A DNA stretch of 64,000 bases from Serratia marcescens (lineage in GTDB: Bacteria; Pseudomonadota; Gammaproteobacteria; Enterobacterales; Enterobacteriaceae). This document shows positions 54,035 through 64,000 of the stretch, in pieces; the stretch's first letter is position 1, and every line of letters begins with the position of its first letter. The notes under the pieces were generated by a model. It was not told the DNA's origin and made no database searches. It was given only the letters and a program-made list of their open reading frames with translations. The stretch is from assembly GCF_029846115.1 (NCBI RefSeq), contig NZ_JARVZZ010000001.1, positions 2,914,001 through 2,978,000 on the forward strand. The letters are read 5' to 3'. The translations under genes were made by a program, and so were the position numbers.

Positions 54035-54979
54035 ATGAATTCATTAGCCAGAATCGACGTTCATACTCACCTGGTCCCGCCCTTTTGGGGCAGCGCGCTG
54101 CCGAACCACGGCGGCGATCCGTCCGGCTGGACCTTGCCAAAATGGACGGCGGACGATCATCTTCGCTATATGGACAAACAGCAAATAGCGACCAGCGTCC
54201 TATCGTTAACCGCGCCAAGCGTGGTTGGCTGGGAAGGTCAGGCTCGCCGCGATATGGCCAGGAAAGTCAATGAATATACGGCGGATCTGGTGGCGAAATA
54301 CCCCACGCGGTTTGGTCACTTTGCGACCGTGCCGTTGCCGGACGTTGAGGGGGCGGTGCGTGAAGTTGAGTATGCACTGGATGTGCTGAAAGCCGATGGC
54401 GTGGTGTTATTAACCAATTATGAAGGGGTCTATTTAGGTGATAAAAAGTGGGCTCCGCTTTGGGCGGCGCTTAACCAACGCTCTGCCGTTGTTTTCATTC
54501 ACCCTGGTCATCCCATCATGGATTTGCTGGATGGCGTTCCTGGCCCCTTGGTTGATTATCCGTTTGATACTACACGCAATGCCGTCCATATGGTGTTGAA
54601 CGGCGTTATGGATAATTATCCTAACGTGAAAATTATTCTTTCGCATGCCGGCGGTTTCTTGCCTTATGCCGTTTTGCGTTTTACATTGCTGGCAGAGTCA
54701 CTTAATCCAAATGGGCCGTCAGCTCAGGAATTGGACGGTAAATTTAAGCGCTTTTATTTTGATACCGCATTGTCTTCCGGCCCTAATGCATTCTCCAGCC
54801 TACTGGCGTTTGCGAATCATAATAATATTCTTTTCGGCAGCGATTATCCTTATGCGCCTGAGCCCGTCGCCGCTAAGTTTAATCATATTCTCGACGCCGA
54901 GACAAACCTGACCGATGCGCAGAAAGTAAACTTCAATCGGAATAACGGTCTCGCGCTTTTCCCGCGGTTAAATAAATAA
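54035..54979 (+). CDS. Amidohydrolase, ACMSD-like family
   Basis: A 314-residue TIM-barrel metal enzyme of the aminocarboxymuconate-semialdehyde decarboxylase group. Metal ligands: DVHTHLVPP (HxH) at 9-17, IHPGHP, LSHAGGFLP and GSDYPYAPE. Such enzymes decarboxylate or hydrolyse aromatic acids such as resorcylate; the substrate here is not known. GGAGG precedes the ATG. It is divergent from the LysR gene, and has a bidirectional terminator after it. Confidence 0.87.
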   Translation: MNSLARIDVHTHLVPPFWGSALPNHGGDPSGWTLPKWTADDHLRYMDKQQIATSVLSLTAPSVVGWEGQARRDMARKVNEYTADLVAKYPTRFGHFATVPLPDVEGAVREVEYALDVLKADGVVLLTNYEGVYLGDKKWAPLWAALNQRSAVVFIHPGHPIMDLLDGVPGPLVDYPFDTTRNAVHMVLNGVMDNYPNVKIILSHAGGFLPYAVLRFTLLAESLNPNGPSAQELDGKFKRFYFDTALSSGPNAFSSLLAFANHNNILFGSDYPYAPEPVAAKFNHILDAETNLTDAQKVNFNRNNGLALFPRLNK

Positions 54980-55039
54980 AGGTTTCTGCTGGGATGATGC
55001 CGCATTGCTTTAAGCGCTGGCACGTTCCCTCCCGAAAAT

Positions 55040-55069
55040 AAAAAATCCACGCAGAAGCGTGGATTTTTA
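55040..55069. terminator. Bidirectional terminator between amidohydrolase and ychF
   Basis: An 11-bp stem (aaaatccacgc / gcgtggatttt) with an AGAA loop has A and T runs on both sides, so it serves both convergent genes. Confidence 0.85.
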
Positions 55070-55107
55070 CGTTTCCGGCAGCCGAGAGAAACGTTGCGGG
55101 GAAGGGA

Positions 55108-56199
55108 TTAGACGTTGAACAGGAAGTTCATCACGTCGCCGTCTTTGACGATGTAATCTTTACCTTCGGAACGCATTTTACCGGCTTCTTTGGCGCCTTG
55201 TTCACCCTTGTAGGTGATGAAGTCGTCGAAGGCGATGGTTTGCGCGCGGATAAAGCCTTTCTCGAAGTCGGTGTGGATCTTGCCGGCCGCCTGCGGGGCG
55301 GTGGCGCCGACCGGGATGGTCCAGGCACGCACTTCTTTCACGCCGGCGGTGAAGTAGGTCTGCAGGTTCAGCAGTTCATAACCGGCGCGGATCACGCGGT
55401 TCAGGCCCGGCTCTTCCAGGCCCAGTTCGGCCATGAACTCGTCGCGATCTTCGTCTTCCAGCTCGGCGATGTCGGATTCCACGGCGGCGCATACGGCAAC
55501 CACCACGGAGCCTTCGGCGTCGGCGATTTTACGCACGGTGTCCAGGTACGGGTTGTTCTCGAAGCCGTCTTCGTTGACGTTGGCGATGTACATGGTCGGC
55601 TTCAGGGTCAGGAAGCTCAGGTATTTGATCGCCGCTTTGTCTTCGTCGCTCAGATCCAGCGCGCGCAGCATGCCGGCGTTTTCCAGGTGCGGCAGGCATT
55701 TCTCCAGCGCCGCCAGCTCGGCTTTGGCGTCTTTGTCGCCGCCTTTGGCTTTCTTCTGCACGCGGTGGATAGCGCGCTCGCAGGTGTCCAGGTCAGACAG
55801 CGCCAGCTCGGTGTTGATCACGTCGATGTCTTCGGCCGGATCGACCTTGTTGTTGACGTGAATGATGTTGTCGTTCTCGAAGCAGCGCACCACGTGGCCG
55901 ATGGCTTCGGTTTCGCGGATGTTGGTCAGGAACTGGTTGCCCAGGCCTTCACCCTTGGACGCGCCTTTCACCAGGCCGGCGATGTCGACGAATTCCATGG
56001 TGGTCGGCAGAATGCGCTGCGGCTTGACGATCTCGGCCAGCTTATCCAGACGCGGATCGGGCATCGGCACCACACCGGTGTTCGGTTCAATGGTGCAGAA
56101 CGGGAAGTTGGCTGCTTCAATGCCCGCTTTGGTCAACGCGTTGAACAGGGTGGATTTGCCTACGTTGGGCAGGCCGACGATACCGCATTTGAATCCCAT
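55108..56199 (-). CDS. ychF: Redox-regulated ATPase YchF (Obg-related)
   Basis: A 363-residue P-loop ATPase, the same length as E. coli Ych[15 protein letters not shown] is the Walker A/G1; the G4 motif NVNEDGFEN has lost the GTP-specific NKxD, as usual for the ATP-binding YchF. The C-terminal TGS domain ends [11 protein letters not shown]. YchF binds ribosomes and is linked to oxidative stress. In E. coli it follows pth directly; here a SulP gene lies between them. Confidence 0.97.
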   Translation of the reverse strand: MGFKCGIVGLPNVGKSTLFNALTKAGIEAANFPFCTIEPNTGVVPMPDPRLDKLAEIVKPQRILPTTMEFVDIAGLVKGASKGEGLGNQFLTNIRETEAIGHVVRCFENDNIIHVNNKVDPAEDIDVINTELALSDLDTCERAIHRVQKKAKGGDKDAKAELAALEKCLPHLENAGMLRALDLSDEDKAAIKYLSFLTLKPTMYIANVNEDGFENNPYLDTVRKIADAEGSVVVAVCAAVESDIAELEDEDRDEFMAELGLEEPGLNRVIRAGYELLNLQTYFTAGVKEVRAWTIPVGATAPQAAGKIHTDFEKGFIRAQTIAFDDFITYKGEQGAKEAGKMRSEGKDYIVKDGDVMNFLFNV

Positions 56200-56533
56200 G
56201 TTGTAATCACCTTAAATATCTTAACTATCAGCCGGTTAGATTTAATCGACTGCATAAAGGGCAAAATAATGCCGCCATTATACACGTAATGGGCGTTTAT
56301 CTCGATCAGACTTGTTTGGCCGGGGCGAGCGCTGCGCGGGCGACCGGTTTTTGATTGAGATTTGGATCACATTTACCCATACTGGCTGTTCCGTTCAACC
56401 GACAGGAACCGCGCCGGATGTATTTCTTGCCTACGCCACCCTGAGCTGTACCCGCCTGCAGTCTGCCGCGCCTTGCGGTACTCCATACCCGCTACGCGGG
56501 GAGATGATGTCATCTGTCATAAGTGAATAATGC
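56200..56533. other. Intergenic region between ychF and the SulP gene
   Basis: About 330 bp holding the divergent promoters of ychF and the transporter. It contains no plausible ORF; a 72-codon frame at 56312-56530 has an unlikely composition. No operator was recognised. Confidence 0.4.
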
Positions 56534-58063
56534 ATGTTTAACCTGAGTAACGTCAGGATCGCGGACGTTAAAAATGAAGTCCTGGCGGGCTTTGTGGTGG
56601 CGGTTTCGATGATCCCCGAGGCGGTCGGCTTTTCGCTGGTCGCCGGTCTTTCGCCGATCGTCGGTTTGCATACCGCGTTTATTATCGGCCTGGTCACGGC
56701 GCTGTTCGGCGGCAAGCCTGGCATGGTTTCCGGCGCCGCCGGCTCCATTGTGGTGGTGCTGATGAGCCTGGCGGCGCAGTACGGCATGGGCTACGTGCTG
56801 TGGGCCACGCTGTTTGCCGGGGGGATCCAAATCCTGATCGGCGCCTTTCGGCTGGGCAAGTTCATTCGTCTGGTGCCGCTGCCGGCGATCCACGGCTTCG
56901 TCAATGGTCTGGCGATCGTCATCATGCTGGCGCAATTGAAGATGATCGCCGGGCAGGGGCCGCTGATGTACGGCCTGGTGGCGCTGGCGATTGCGGTGGT
57001 GGTGCTGTTCCCGCGCCTGACCAAAGCCATTCCGTCTTCGCTGGCGGCGCTGCTGGTGGTTTCGGCGTTGGCGATCGGTCTCAATCTGCACACGCTGCGG
57101 GTGGGCGATCTAGCGGACATTTCCGGCGCGCTGCCGCACTTCAGCCTGCCGACGGCACCGTTTACCCTGGAAATGGTGCGGGTGGTGCTGCCCTATGCGG
57201 TGGTGATCGCCCTGGTCGGTTTGATTGAATCGTTGCTGACTATGACGGTGCTGGATGAAATGGGCGGCAAGAAGGGGAACGGCAACCGCGAGAGTATCGC
57301 GCAGGGCGCCGGTAACGCGGTATGCGGCCTGTTCGGCTGCTTCGCCGGCTGCGCAATGATCGGCCAGTCGATCATCAACTTCACCTCGGGCGGGCGCGGG
57401 CGCCTCTCCGGCACGGTGGGCGCCATCCTGCTGATTCTGTTTGTGGTCAGCCTGTCGCGCTATATCGGCCTGCTGCCGGTGGCGGCGCTGGCCGGGGTGA
57501 TGCTGGTGGTGTGTTACAACACCTTCGAGTGGAGTTCGCTGCGCCGTTTGCGCCGTATGCCGAAGGCGGACGCGCTGGTGATGGTCGCCGTCACGCTGAT
57601 CACCATCTTTACCGATCTGGCGGTGGCGGTGATCAGCGGGGTGATTATCTCGGCGCTGGTGTTCGCTTGGCAGCAGGCGCGCATCCGCGTGCGTCAGCGT
57701 CAGGTAACGAGCGACGTGGCGGTGTATCGGCTCGATGGCCCGCTGTTCTTCGGCTCTGCCGCCGCTTTCGCCGAGCTGTTCGACCCGCAGAGCGATCCGC
57801 AGAACGTGGTGCTGGATTTTGCCGGCACCCGGGTGATGGATTCCAGCGGCGTAGAGGCGATCGATAAGCTGACGGCGCGTTACCTGGCGGCGGGAAAAAG
57901 CATTCGCCTGCGCCACCTGAGCGGTGACTGCGTGCGTTTACTTAAGCGCGCCGGGCCGTTCTGCAGCCATGAGCTGGACGATCCGCAATATTACGTGGCG
58001 GAAGAGGGGTTCGCCGCCGATGACCGCCGCGTGAGCGAGGAGACCTTCAACCCGCGCGGCTAG
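56534..58063 (+). CDS. SulP-family anion transporter with STAS domain
   Basis: A 509-residue inner-membrane protein. The hydrophobic part has about 11-14 helices with the SulP signature VSMIPEAVGFSLVAGLSP and GLIESLLTMTVLDE. The C-terminal STAS domain (from about 400) contains FAGTRVMDSSGVEAIDKL. It probably carries bicarbonate, sulfate or dicarboxylates. It is shorter than E. coli DauA (about 550) and lies on the opposite strand between ychF and pth, so it is not a clear DauA orthologue. Confidence 0.88.
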   Translation: MFNLSNVRIADVKNEVLAGFVVAVSMIPEAVGFSLVAGLSPIVGLHTAFIIGLVTALFGGKPGMVSGAAGSIVVVLMSLAAQYGMGYVLWATLFAGGIQILIGAFRLGKFIRLVPLPAIHGFVNGLAIVIMLAQLKMIAGQGPLMYGLVALAIAVVVLFPRLTKAIPSSLAALLVVSALAIGLNLHTLRVGDLADISGALPHFSLPTAPFTLEMVRVVLPYAVVIALVGLIESLLTMTVLDEMGGKKGNGNRESIAQGAGNAVCGLFGCFAGCAMIGQSIINFTSGGRGRLSGTVGAILLILFVVSLSRYIGLLPVAALAGVMLVVCYNTFEWSSLRRLRRMPKADALVMVAVTLITIFTDLAVAVISGVIISALVFAWQQARIRVRQRQVTSDVAVYRLDGPLFFGSAAAFAELFDPQSDPQNVVLDFAGTRVMDSSGVEAIDKLTARYLAAGKSIRLRHLSGDCVRLLKRAGPFCSHELDDPQYYVAEEGFAADDRRVSEETFNPRG

Positions 58064-58069
58064 AAGCAG

Positions 58070-58092
58070 GCAGCGGGCAGGGCGCCCGCTGC
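58070..58092. terminator. Hairpin between convergent SulP and pth genes
   Basis: An 8-bp stem (gcagcggg / cccgctgc) with a seven-base loop fills the 37-bp gap. No T tract. Confidence 0.5.
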
Positions 58093-58100
58093 GGCAAGGT

Positions 58101-58691
58101 TCAGGCCTGCGCCTTGAAGCTGTGCAGGCGCTGAACGGTTTTTTCCAGCCCGTCCTTCATCAGCATCTCGGTGCAGCGCAGCGACTCGTCGATCGCTTCG
58201 TCAATCATCTTCTGCTCGCTGACCGGCGGTTTGCCGAGCACGAAGCCCACTACCTTGTTCTTGTCACCCGGATGGCCGATGCCGATGCGCAGGCGGTAGA
58301 AGTTCGGGTTGTTGCCGAACTTGTTCTGGATGTCTTTCAGGCCGTTGTGGCCGCCGTTGCCGCCGCCGAGCTTGATTTTGGCCACGCCGGGCGGCAGATC
58401 CAGCTCGTCGTGCGCCACCAGGATCTCGTTCGGTTCGATGCGGTAGAAGTTGGCCATCGCCAGCACCGCTTTGCCGCTCAGGTTCATGAAGGTGGTCGGC
58501 ACCAGCAGGCGCACGTCGTTGCCCGCGAGGTTCAAACGGGCGGTATAGCCGAAGAACTTGCTCTCTTCTTTCAACTGCTGATTGTGGCGCTGGGCCAGCA
58601 GATCGACGTACCAGGCGCCGGCGTTGTGGCGCGTCTGGGCGTATTCCGCGCCCGGGTTGGCCAGGCCGACTATCAATTTAATACTGCTCAC
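58101..58691 (-). CDS. pth: Peptidyl-tRNA hydrolase
   Basis: A 196-residue esterase that frees tRNA from dropped-off peptidyl-tRNA (E. coli 194). The catalytic residues are visible: Asn10 in GLANPGAEY, His22 in [11 protein letters not shown], and the Asp in [12 protein letters not shown]. The glycine-rich [13 protein letters not shown] loop follows. Essential gene. It is divergent from ychH. Confidence 0.96.
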   Translation of the reverse strand: MSSIKLIVGLANPGAEYAQTRHNAGAWYVDLLAQRHNQQLKEESKFFGYTARLNLAGNDVRLLVPTTFMNLSGKAVLAMANFYRIEPNEILVAHDELDLPPGVAKIKLGGGNGGHNGLKDIQNKFGNNPNFYRLRIGIGHPGDKNKVVGFVLGKPPVSEQKMIDEAIDESLRCTEMLMKDGLEKTVQRLHSFKAQA

Positions 58692-58992
58692 TGGGAGATT
58701 CGCTATGATCAGGGTAATGGAAAGGGCGTTAGTTTACCTGCCGGGGCGGCGAATGACAAAACCCGATCTCCGCCGTCGCCCTCGGTAAGAAAGACGAATG
58801 ATTCATTAGCTGAATAATTCAATTTGTCCGCTAATTTTCAGCGGCGTGTTAAGAAGTGTCAATAATTCTTTACCATTTGTGATCGCCTCCGCAATCCCCT
58901 TGCCGCAACAAGGACTATACTTAACTTATCAAAGTGGGTTAACAAGTTGCAGCGTTATCCCGGTTGGCACATGGCAATCATGGAGGTGGCAT
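58692..58992. promoter_or_regulatory. pth-ychH divergent region with a possible CRP site
   Basis: A 300-bp gap without a gene. At 58875-58896 the sequence ATTTGTGATCGCCTCCGCAATC has a good left CRP half (TGTGA) and a poor right half. In E. coli ychH is CRP-activated, so this may be the matching site. A -10 like TATACT lies at 58915-58920. Confidence 0.4.
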
Positions 58993-59271
58993 ATGAAACG
59001 TAGAAGCGCGGACAGAATGGGCAACTTTTTTATGGGGCTGGGGTTGGTCGTGATGATCGGCGGCGTCGGATACTCCATTATTGCTGAAGTATCCCAGTTC
59101 AATTTACCGCAATTTTTCGCCCACGGCGCCATCATGAGTATCTTCGTCGGCGCGCTGTTGTGGCTGGTGGGCGCGCGTATCGGCGGCCGCGAGCAGGTGG
59201 CGGATCGCTACTGGTGGGTAAAACACTTTGATAAACGGTGCCGCAACGACCAACATCGTTCGTCGCATTGA
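58993..59271 (+). CDS. ychH: Stress-induced membrane protein YchH
   Basis: A 92-residue inner-membrane protein (same length as E. coli) with two helices (NFFMGLGLVVMIGGVGYSII and GAIMSIFVGALLWLVGARI). E. coli YchH is linked to stress response and biofilm. GGAGGTGG lies before ATG 58993; the frame is open 49 codons upstream, which is not supported. Confidence 0.93.
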   Translation: MKRRSADRMGNFFMGLGLVVMIGGVGYSIIAEVSQFNLPQFFAHGAIMSIFVGALLWLVGARIGGREQVADRYWWVKHFDKRCRNDQHRSSH

Positions 59272-59355
59272 TTAAAAAATCAGAAGGGAAGCGGGAGCAG
59301 GGCAAGGGAATATCTGCCGTGCATTAAGGTTTGAGGTCATGTTGGACTACGAGTA

Positions 59356-59396
59356 GAAAACCCGTTGTTGCTCACGCACCAACGGGTTTTTCTTTT
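59356..59396 (+). terminator. Rho-independent terminator of ychH
   Basis: An 11-bp stem (aaaacccgttg / caacgggtttt, 59357-59367 with 59380-59390) is followed by a T run. Confidence 0.82.
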
Positions 59397-59456
59397 TCTG
59401 CTGTCGGGCTCGCTATCTTTCCGGCACGGTGGGCGCCGCACCGGAAAGACGACGAA

Positions 59457-60578
<1,122 letters not shown>

Positions 60579-61445
60579 CTACGACTCAAACCGCCCGGAA
60601 CGAATGCGATGTAGTGGGGAGACGTTAACGCCGCGCGCTACAAAACCACACAACCACTCCGGGGCTTGATTTAACACCTGACGGGCGGCGATTTCTGTGT
60701 CGAATTCAGCAAACACACAAGCACCTGTGCCAGTCAGGCGTGACGGGGCGTATTCTAACAGCCATGAAAGAAGCTGTTCAACCTCGCGAAAACGTTTTCT
60801 TGCGATCGGTTCGCAATCATTTGCGTACGGTGCCTGCAACAGCTCACTTAAGGAGCGAACCGGGGTGTCTCTTTTCAACTCGGGGTCGCCGAAGATAACC
60901 GGCGTCGGGATGCCGACGCCGGGATGCGCCACCAGATACCACTTTTCCTGCGGCTCGGCCGGCTGCAGGCGCTCGCCGATGCCTTCGGCGAAGGCGGCGC
61001 GGCCGCGCACGAACACCGGCACGTCGGCGCCGAGGCTGAGCCCCAGCTCGGCCAGTTGGTCGTCGCCAAGACCGCAGCGCCACAGTTCGTTGAGCGCCAC
61101 CAGCACGGTGGCGGCGTTGGAGGAGCCACCGCCCAAGCCGCCGCCCATCGGCAGGCGCTTGTCGATGCTGATGTCGGCGCCGCGCGGTGCGGTCTGCAGG
61201 CCGCGTACATCGCAATAGCGCTGCAGCAAGCGGGCGGCGCGCACGATCAGGTTCTGCTCGTCCGGCACGCCGTCGACCGGCGTCAGCAGATGAATGCGGT
61301 CGTCCTGGCGCGGGTCAATGGTCAGGGTGTCGCCGTAGTCCAAAAACTGGAACAGCGTCTGCAGCAGGTGATAGCCGTCTTCACGACGGCCGGTGATGTA
61401 CAGAAACAGGTTGAGTTTCGCGGGGGAGGGCCACTGGCGGATCAT
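60579..61445 (-). CDS. ispE: 4-diphosphocytidyl-2-C-methyl-D-erythritol kinase
   Basis: GHMP-family kinase of the MEP isoprenoid pathway. The 288-residue product has the active-site Lys in [13 protein letters not shown] and the phosphate loop [17 protein letters not shown]. It overlaps lolB by four bases (ATGA). Order lolB-ispE-prs is as in E. coli. Confidence 0.96.
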   Translation of the reverse strand: MIRQWPSPAKLNLFLYITGRREDGYHLLQTLFQFLDYGDTLTIDPRQDDRIHLLTPVDGVPDEQNLIVRAARLLQRYCDVRGLQTAPRGADISIDKRLPMGGGLGGGSSNAATVLVALNELWRCGLGDDQLAELGLSLGADVPVFVRGRAAFAEGIGERLQPAEPQEKWYLVAHPGVGIPTPVIFGDPELKRDTPVRSLSELLQAPYANDCEPIARKRFREVEQLLSWLLEYAPSRLTGTGACVFAEFDTEIAARQVLNQAPEWLCGFVARGVNVSPLHRIRSGRFES

Positions 61446-62065
61446 TTGAGCGTCCAGTTGTCCATTTTCAGCTTGATGCGCTGGTCGCCCTGCTGCAGCT
61501 CCAGGCGGTTCGGCAGCGTCGGCTGCACCTCGTTGCTGTAGCCCTGGTAATCCACTTTCCAGGTCTGTCCGCCTTGCTGGTAGGTCAGCTTGCTCAGGCG
61601 ATATCGGTCATCCAACGCAAAATCGCTGGCTTCGCCCGGCAGGCCGAGCATCCATTGGCGCAGGTTGTTCAGCGGGATCGCCATGCCGGTCAGCTTGCGG
61701 ATCATCTCTTCCGGATTGTCGCTGACGTAGCGTTTTCCCTGGTTGTCGGTCAACTGCACCACGTTTTTCTGCACGTTGAGATCCATTTCCGTGCTGCCCA
61801 GCGGGTTGGTCAACAGCAGACGGTAGCGCTCCGGCGAGAACTGCTGCCAGAAGAAGCGGGCGTAGACTTTTTTCTGATCAGACAAGTAGGCGAAGGAGCC
61901 GCGGGTCTGATAGGTGCTGAGCTGCTGCACCGCCTGCTCATGGGCGCGCCACTGCGGTGAGGTCGGGCTGGTGGCCGGGCCGGTCGGCTTGGTGGTGGTA
62001 CAGGCGGCCAGCACCAGGCTGGCCAGCGGGATCAGACGGAGCAAACTAACTTTGCGTATTGGCAT
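61442..62065 (-). CDS. lolB: Outer-membrane lipoprotein receptor LolB
   Basis: Accepts lipoproteins from LolA and inserts them in the inner leaflet of the outer membrane. 207 residues, the E. coli length. Lipobox LVLAAC is near residue 20, followed by [16 protein letters not shown] and the beta-half-barrel. Start ATG 62065 was chosen over 62098 because it gives a normal signal peptide. It is divergent from hemA. Confidence 0.95.
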   Translation of the reverse strand: MPIRKVSLLRLIPLASLVLAACTTTKPTGPATSPTSPQWRAHEQAVQQLSTYQTRGSFAYLSDQKKVYARFFWQQFSPERYRLLLTNPLGSTEMDLNVQKNVVQLTDNQGKRYVSDNPEEMIRKLTGMAIPLNNLRQWMLGLPGEASDFALDDRYRLSKLTYQQGGQTWKVDYQGYSNEVQPTLPNRLELQQGDQRIKLKMDNWTLK

Positions 62066-62533
62066 AACTTTCTCTTGTCCTTTTGTCCTTGCGGGCATGC
62101 GCGACGAAACCCGGATTCAGCGCTCACGCTAACGGGGCGGCGGCGGCGCGTCAATTTTTTGCTGCATCGCGTTGAATCTTGCCGCTTTTACAGGCGCACT
62201 GCCAACCCGGCACGCGCGTCGGGGTCGCCATTAAGCGTAACACAATCGCCTGAAGGCGGGGGAGGCGCGCCCGATAAGCGGTGCCGGAGTTGCGCAAACG
62301 CCGCCGTTGTGTCCGCCGAATAGCGTGCGCGTTATCGCAAACTGCGCTAAAATTTAAGCAATCGACCTACCCCATGACTATTTATCCTGCTGTATTTATT
62401 GCTTATTCATTAATTGATGTCATCTATGACAACGATTGAACGGAAGATGCGGTTGTTACTTTTATTGATCCCGCGCATCAAGTAGAATGCCGTTCAACGA
62501 GAACCCGTACCAAGATAAGTATTACTCGAAGCA
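62066..62533. promoter_or_regulatory. lolB-hemA divergent promoter region
   Basis: About 470 bp without a gene. The part next to lolB is GC-rich, and the part from 62340 on is AT-rich (caatcgacctaccccatgactatttatcctgc), presumably the hemA promoter area. No regulator site was recognised. Confidence 0.45.
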
Positions 62534-63796
62534 ATGACCCTGCTGGCGTTAGGTATAAATCACAAAACCGCTCCGGTTTCTCTGCGTGAAAGGGTGACCT
62601 TCTCGCCAGAGTCCATCGATGAGGCGCTGACCAGCTTGCTCCAACAACCGTTGGTGCAGGGCGGCGTCGTGTTGTCCACCTGCAACCGCACCGAGCTGTA
62701 CCTCAGCGTAGAGCAGCAGGAACACATGCACGAACAACTGGTCGCCTGGCTGTGCGCCTACCACAACCTGCGCCCGGAAGAGGTGAAGAAAAGCCTTTAC
62801 TGGCATCAGGGCAACGACGCGGTCAGCCATCTGATGCGCGTGGCCAGCGGGTTGGATTCACTGGTACTGGGTGAACCGCAGATCCTCGGCCAGGTGAAAA
62901 AGGCCTTCGCCGAGTCTCAACGCGGCCAGTCGCTGTCCGGCGAGCTGGAGCGGCTGTTCCAGAAATCCTTCTCCGTCGCCAAGCGTGTGCGTACCGAAAC
63001 CGACATCGGCGCCAGCGCGGTCTCCGTGGCCTTCGCCGCCTGTACCCTGGCGCGCCAGATCTTCGAATCGCTGGCCGATCTCAACGTCTTGCTGGTGGGC
63101 GCCGGTGAAACCATCGAGCTGGTGGCGCGTCACCTGCGCGAACACAAAGTGCGGCACATGATCATCGCCAACCGCACCCGCGAGCGCGCACAGCTGCTGG
63201 CGGACGAGGTCGGCGCGGAAGTGATCACCCTGCCGGAGATCGACGAACGCCTGGCGGACGCCGACATCATCATCAGCTCCACCGCCAGCCCGCTGCCGAT
63301 CATCGGCAAGGGGATGGTGGAGCGTGCGCTGAAGGCGCGCCGCAACCAGCCGATGCTGCTGGTGGATATCGCCGTACCGCGCGACATCGAGCCGGAGGTC
63401 GGCAAACTGGCCAACGCCTATCTGTACAGCGTGGACGATCTGCACGCCATCATTCAAAGCAACCTGGCGCAGCGCAAAGCGGCGGCGGTGCAGGCGGAGT
63501 CGATCGTGCAGCAGGAAAGCACCAACTTCATGGCCTGGTTGCGCTCGCAGGGCGCGGTGGAAACCATCCGCGACTACCGTTCGCAGGCCGACCAAATTCG
63601 CGCAGAGATGGAGGCCAAAGCGCTGGCCGCTATCGCGCAGGGCGCCAACGTGGAGCAGGTTATTCACGAGCTGGCCCATAAACTGACCAACCGTCTTATT
63701 CATGCCCCCACCAAATCCCTCCAGCAGGCCGCCGGCGACGGCGACGTGGAGCGGTTGCAGTTATTACGCGACAGCCTCGGGCTGGATCAGCATTAG
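62534..63796 (+). CDS. hemA: Glutamyl-tRNA reductase
   Basis: First committed enzyme of C5 haem synthesis: reduces Glu-tRNA to glutamate-1-semialdehyde with NADPH. The 420-residue product (E. coli 418) has the N-terminal [16 protein letters not shown], catalytic Cys50 in [10 protein letters not shown], the Rossmann motif [17 protein letters not shown], and the C-terminal dimer helices. The early Lys of the N-terminus, known as a degradation signal for haem control in Salmonella, is not obvious here. prfA follows at 32 bp. Confidence 0.96.
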   Translation: MTLLALGINHKTAPVSLRERVTFSPESIDEALTSLLQQPLVQGGVVLSTCNRTELYLSVEQQEHMHEQLVAWLCAYHNLRPEEVKKSLYWHQGNDAVSHLMRVASGLDSLVLGEPQILGQVKKAFAESQRGQSLSGELERLFQKSFSVAKRVRTETDIGASAVSVAFAACTLARQIFESLADLNVLLVGAGETIELVARHLREHKVRHMIIANRTRERAQLLADEVGAEVITLPEIDERLADADIIISSTASPLPIIGKGMVERALKARRNQPMLLVDIAVPRDIEPEVGKLANAYLYSVDDLHAIIQSNLAQRKAAAVQAESIVQQESTNFMAWLRSQGAVETIRDYRSQADQIRAEMEAKALAAIAQGANVEQVIHELAHKLTNRLIHAPTKSLQQAAGDGDVERLQLLRDSLGLDQH

Positions 63797-63827
63797 TTTT
63801 CTCTATTAACAGGGTTTATTACCACGC

Positions 63828-64000
63828 ATGAAGCCTTCTATTGTTGCCAAACTGGAAGCGTTACAAGAGCGCCATGAAGAAGTGCAGGCGCTGCTCGGCG
63901 ATGCCGGCGTCATCGCCGACCAAGACCGGTTCCGCGCGCTGTCGCGAGAATACGCGCAGCTGACCGACGTCAGCCGCTGCTTCCTGGAATGGCGTCAGGT
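63828..64000 (+). CDS. prfA: Peptide chain release factor 1, 5' part
   Basis: The first 57 codons ([20 protein letters not shown] and on) match the N-terminus of RF1, which recognises UAA and UAG. The gene continues past the end of the window. Its place 31 bp after hemA is the normal enterobacterial hemA-prfA-prmC operon. Confidence 0.95.
   Translation, partial: MKPSIVAKLEALQERHEEVQALLGDAGVIADQDRFRALSREYAQLTDVSRCFLEWRQ

Noticed and set aside
56312..56530. 72-codon frame upstream of the SulP gene
   Set aside because: Composition and lack of a ribosome site argue against it; it overlaps the expected promoter region.

Overview
The window is chromosomal DNA of an enterobacterium of the genus Serratia, most likely the S. 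marcescens group. The evidence is a 317-residue proline iminopeptidase that matches the S. marcescens enzyme as I recall it, gene blocks that follow the E. coli order, and a GC-rich, strongly biased codon usage. That bias opens long spurious frames antisense to nearly every real gene. No rRNA, tRNA, CRISPR array or intact insertion sequence was seen.

Layout. Positions 1-12000 are core genome: the end of a POT peptide transporter, ghrA-ycdX-ycdY, yebE-ptrB-exoX, a DksA-like gene lacking zinc ligands behind a Zur-like palindrome, pip, holE, ftnA, and the copper-type block yobA(copC)-yebZ(copD)-yebY. This leads to the small RNA gene sdsR (ryeB). A decayed, AT-rich prophage of about 4.5 kb sits in the 3' end of sdsR (12086-16588), bounded by an imperfect direct repeat. 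It holds a lambda-type integrase with an internal deletion, baseplate and tail-fibre fragments, and two apparently intact cargo genes: a membrane acyltransferase and a secreted beta-helix protein.

From 16.6 to 31.8 kb lie small envelope proteins, fabV, three tandem small exported proteins, dcuSR, a ribose-type sugar ABC system with two binding proteins and a divergent DhnA-type aldolase, an SDR dehydrogenase and an orphan NlpA/MetQ-like lipoprotein. From 31.8 to 42.4 kb lies a carbohydrate island: ygjJ-ygjK on one strand and ebgR-ebgA-ebgC-ygjI on the other, with near-identical operator-like sites in front of ygjJ and ebgA.

From 42.5 to 55 kb are an ArsR/SRPBCC pair, an orphan ClpP paralogue, a six-gene chaperone-usher fimbrial operon (pilin, chaperone, usher, adhesin, second chaperone, regulator) with a divergent LuxR-type gene, an HxlR/tautomerase divergent pair and a LysR/amidohydrolase divergent pair. 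From 55 to 64 kb is the core block ychF, pth, ychH, prs, ispE, lolB, hemA, prfA, with a SulP transporter inserted between ychF and pth.

The points most worth following are the prophage remnant in sdsR with its two cargo genes, the zinc-independent DksA paralogue with its Zur-like site, the paired operators linking ygjJK to EbgR, and the undefined sugar ABC/aldolase locus.
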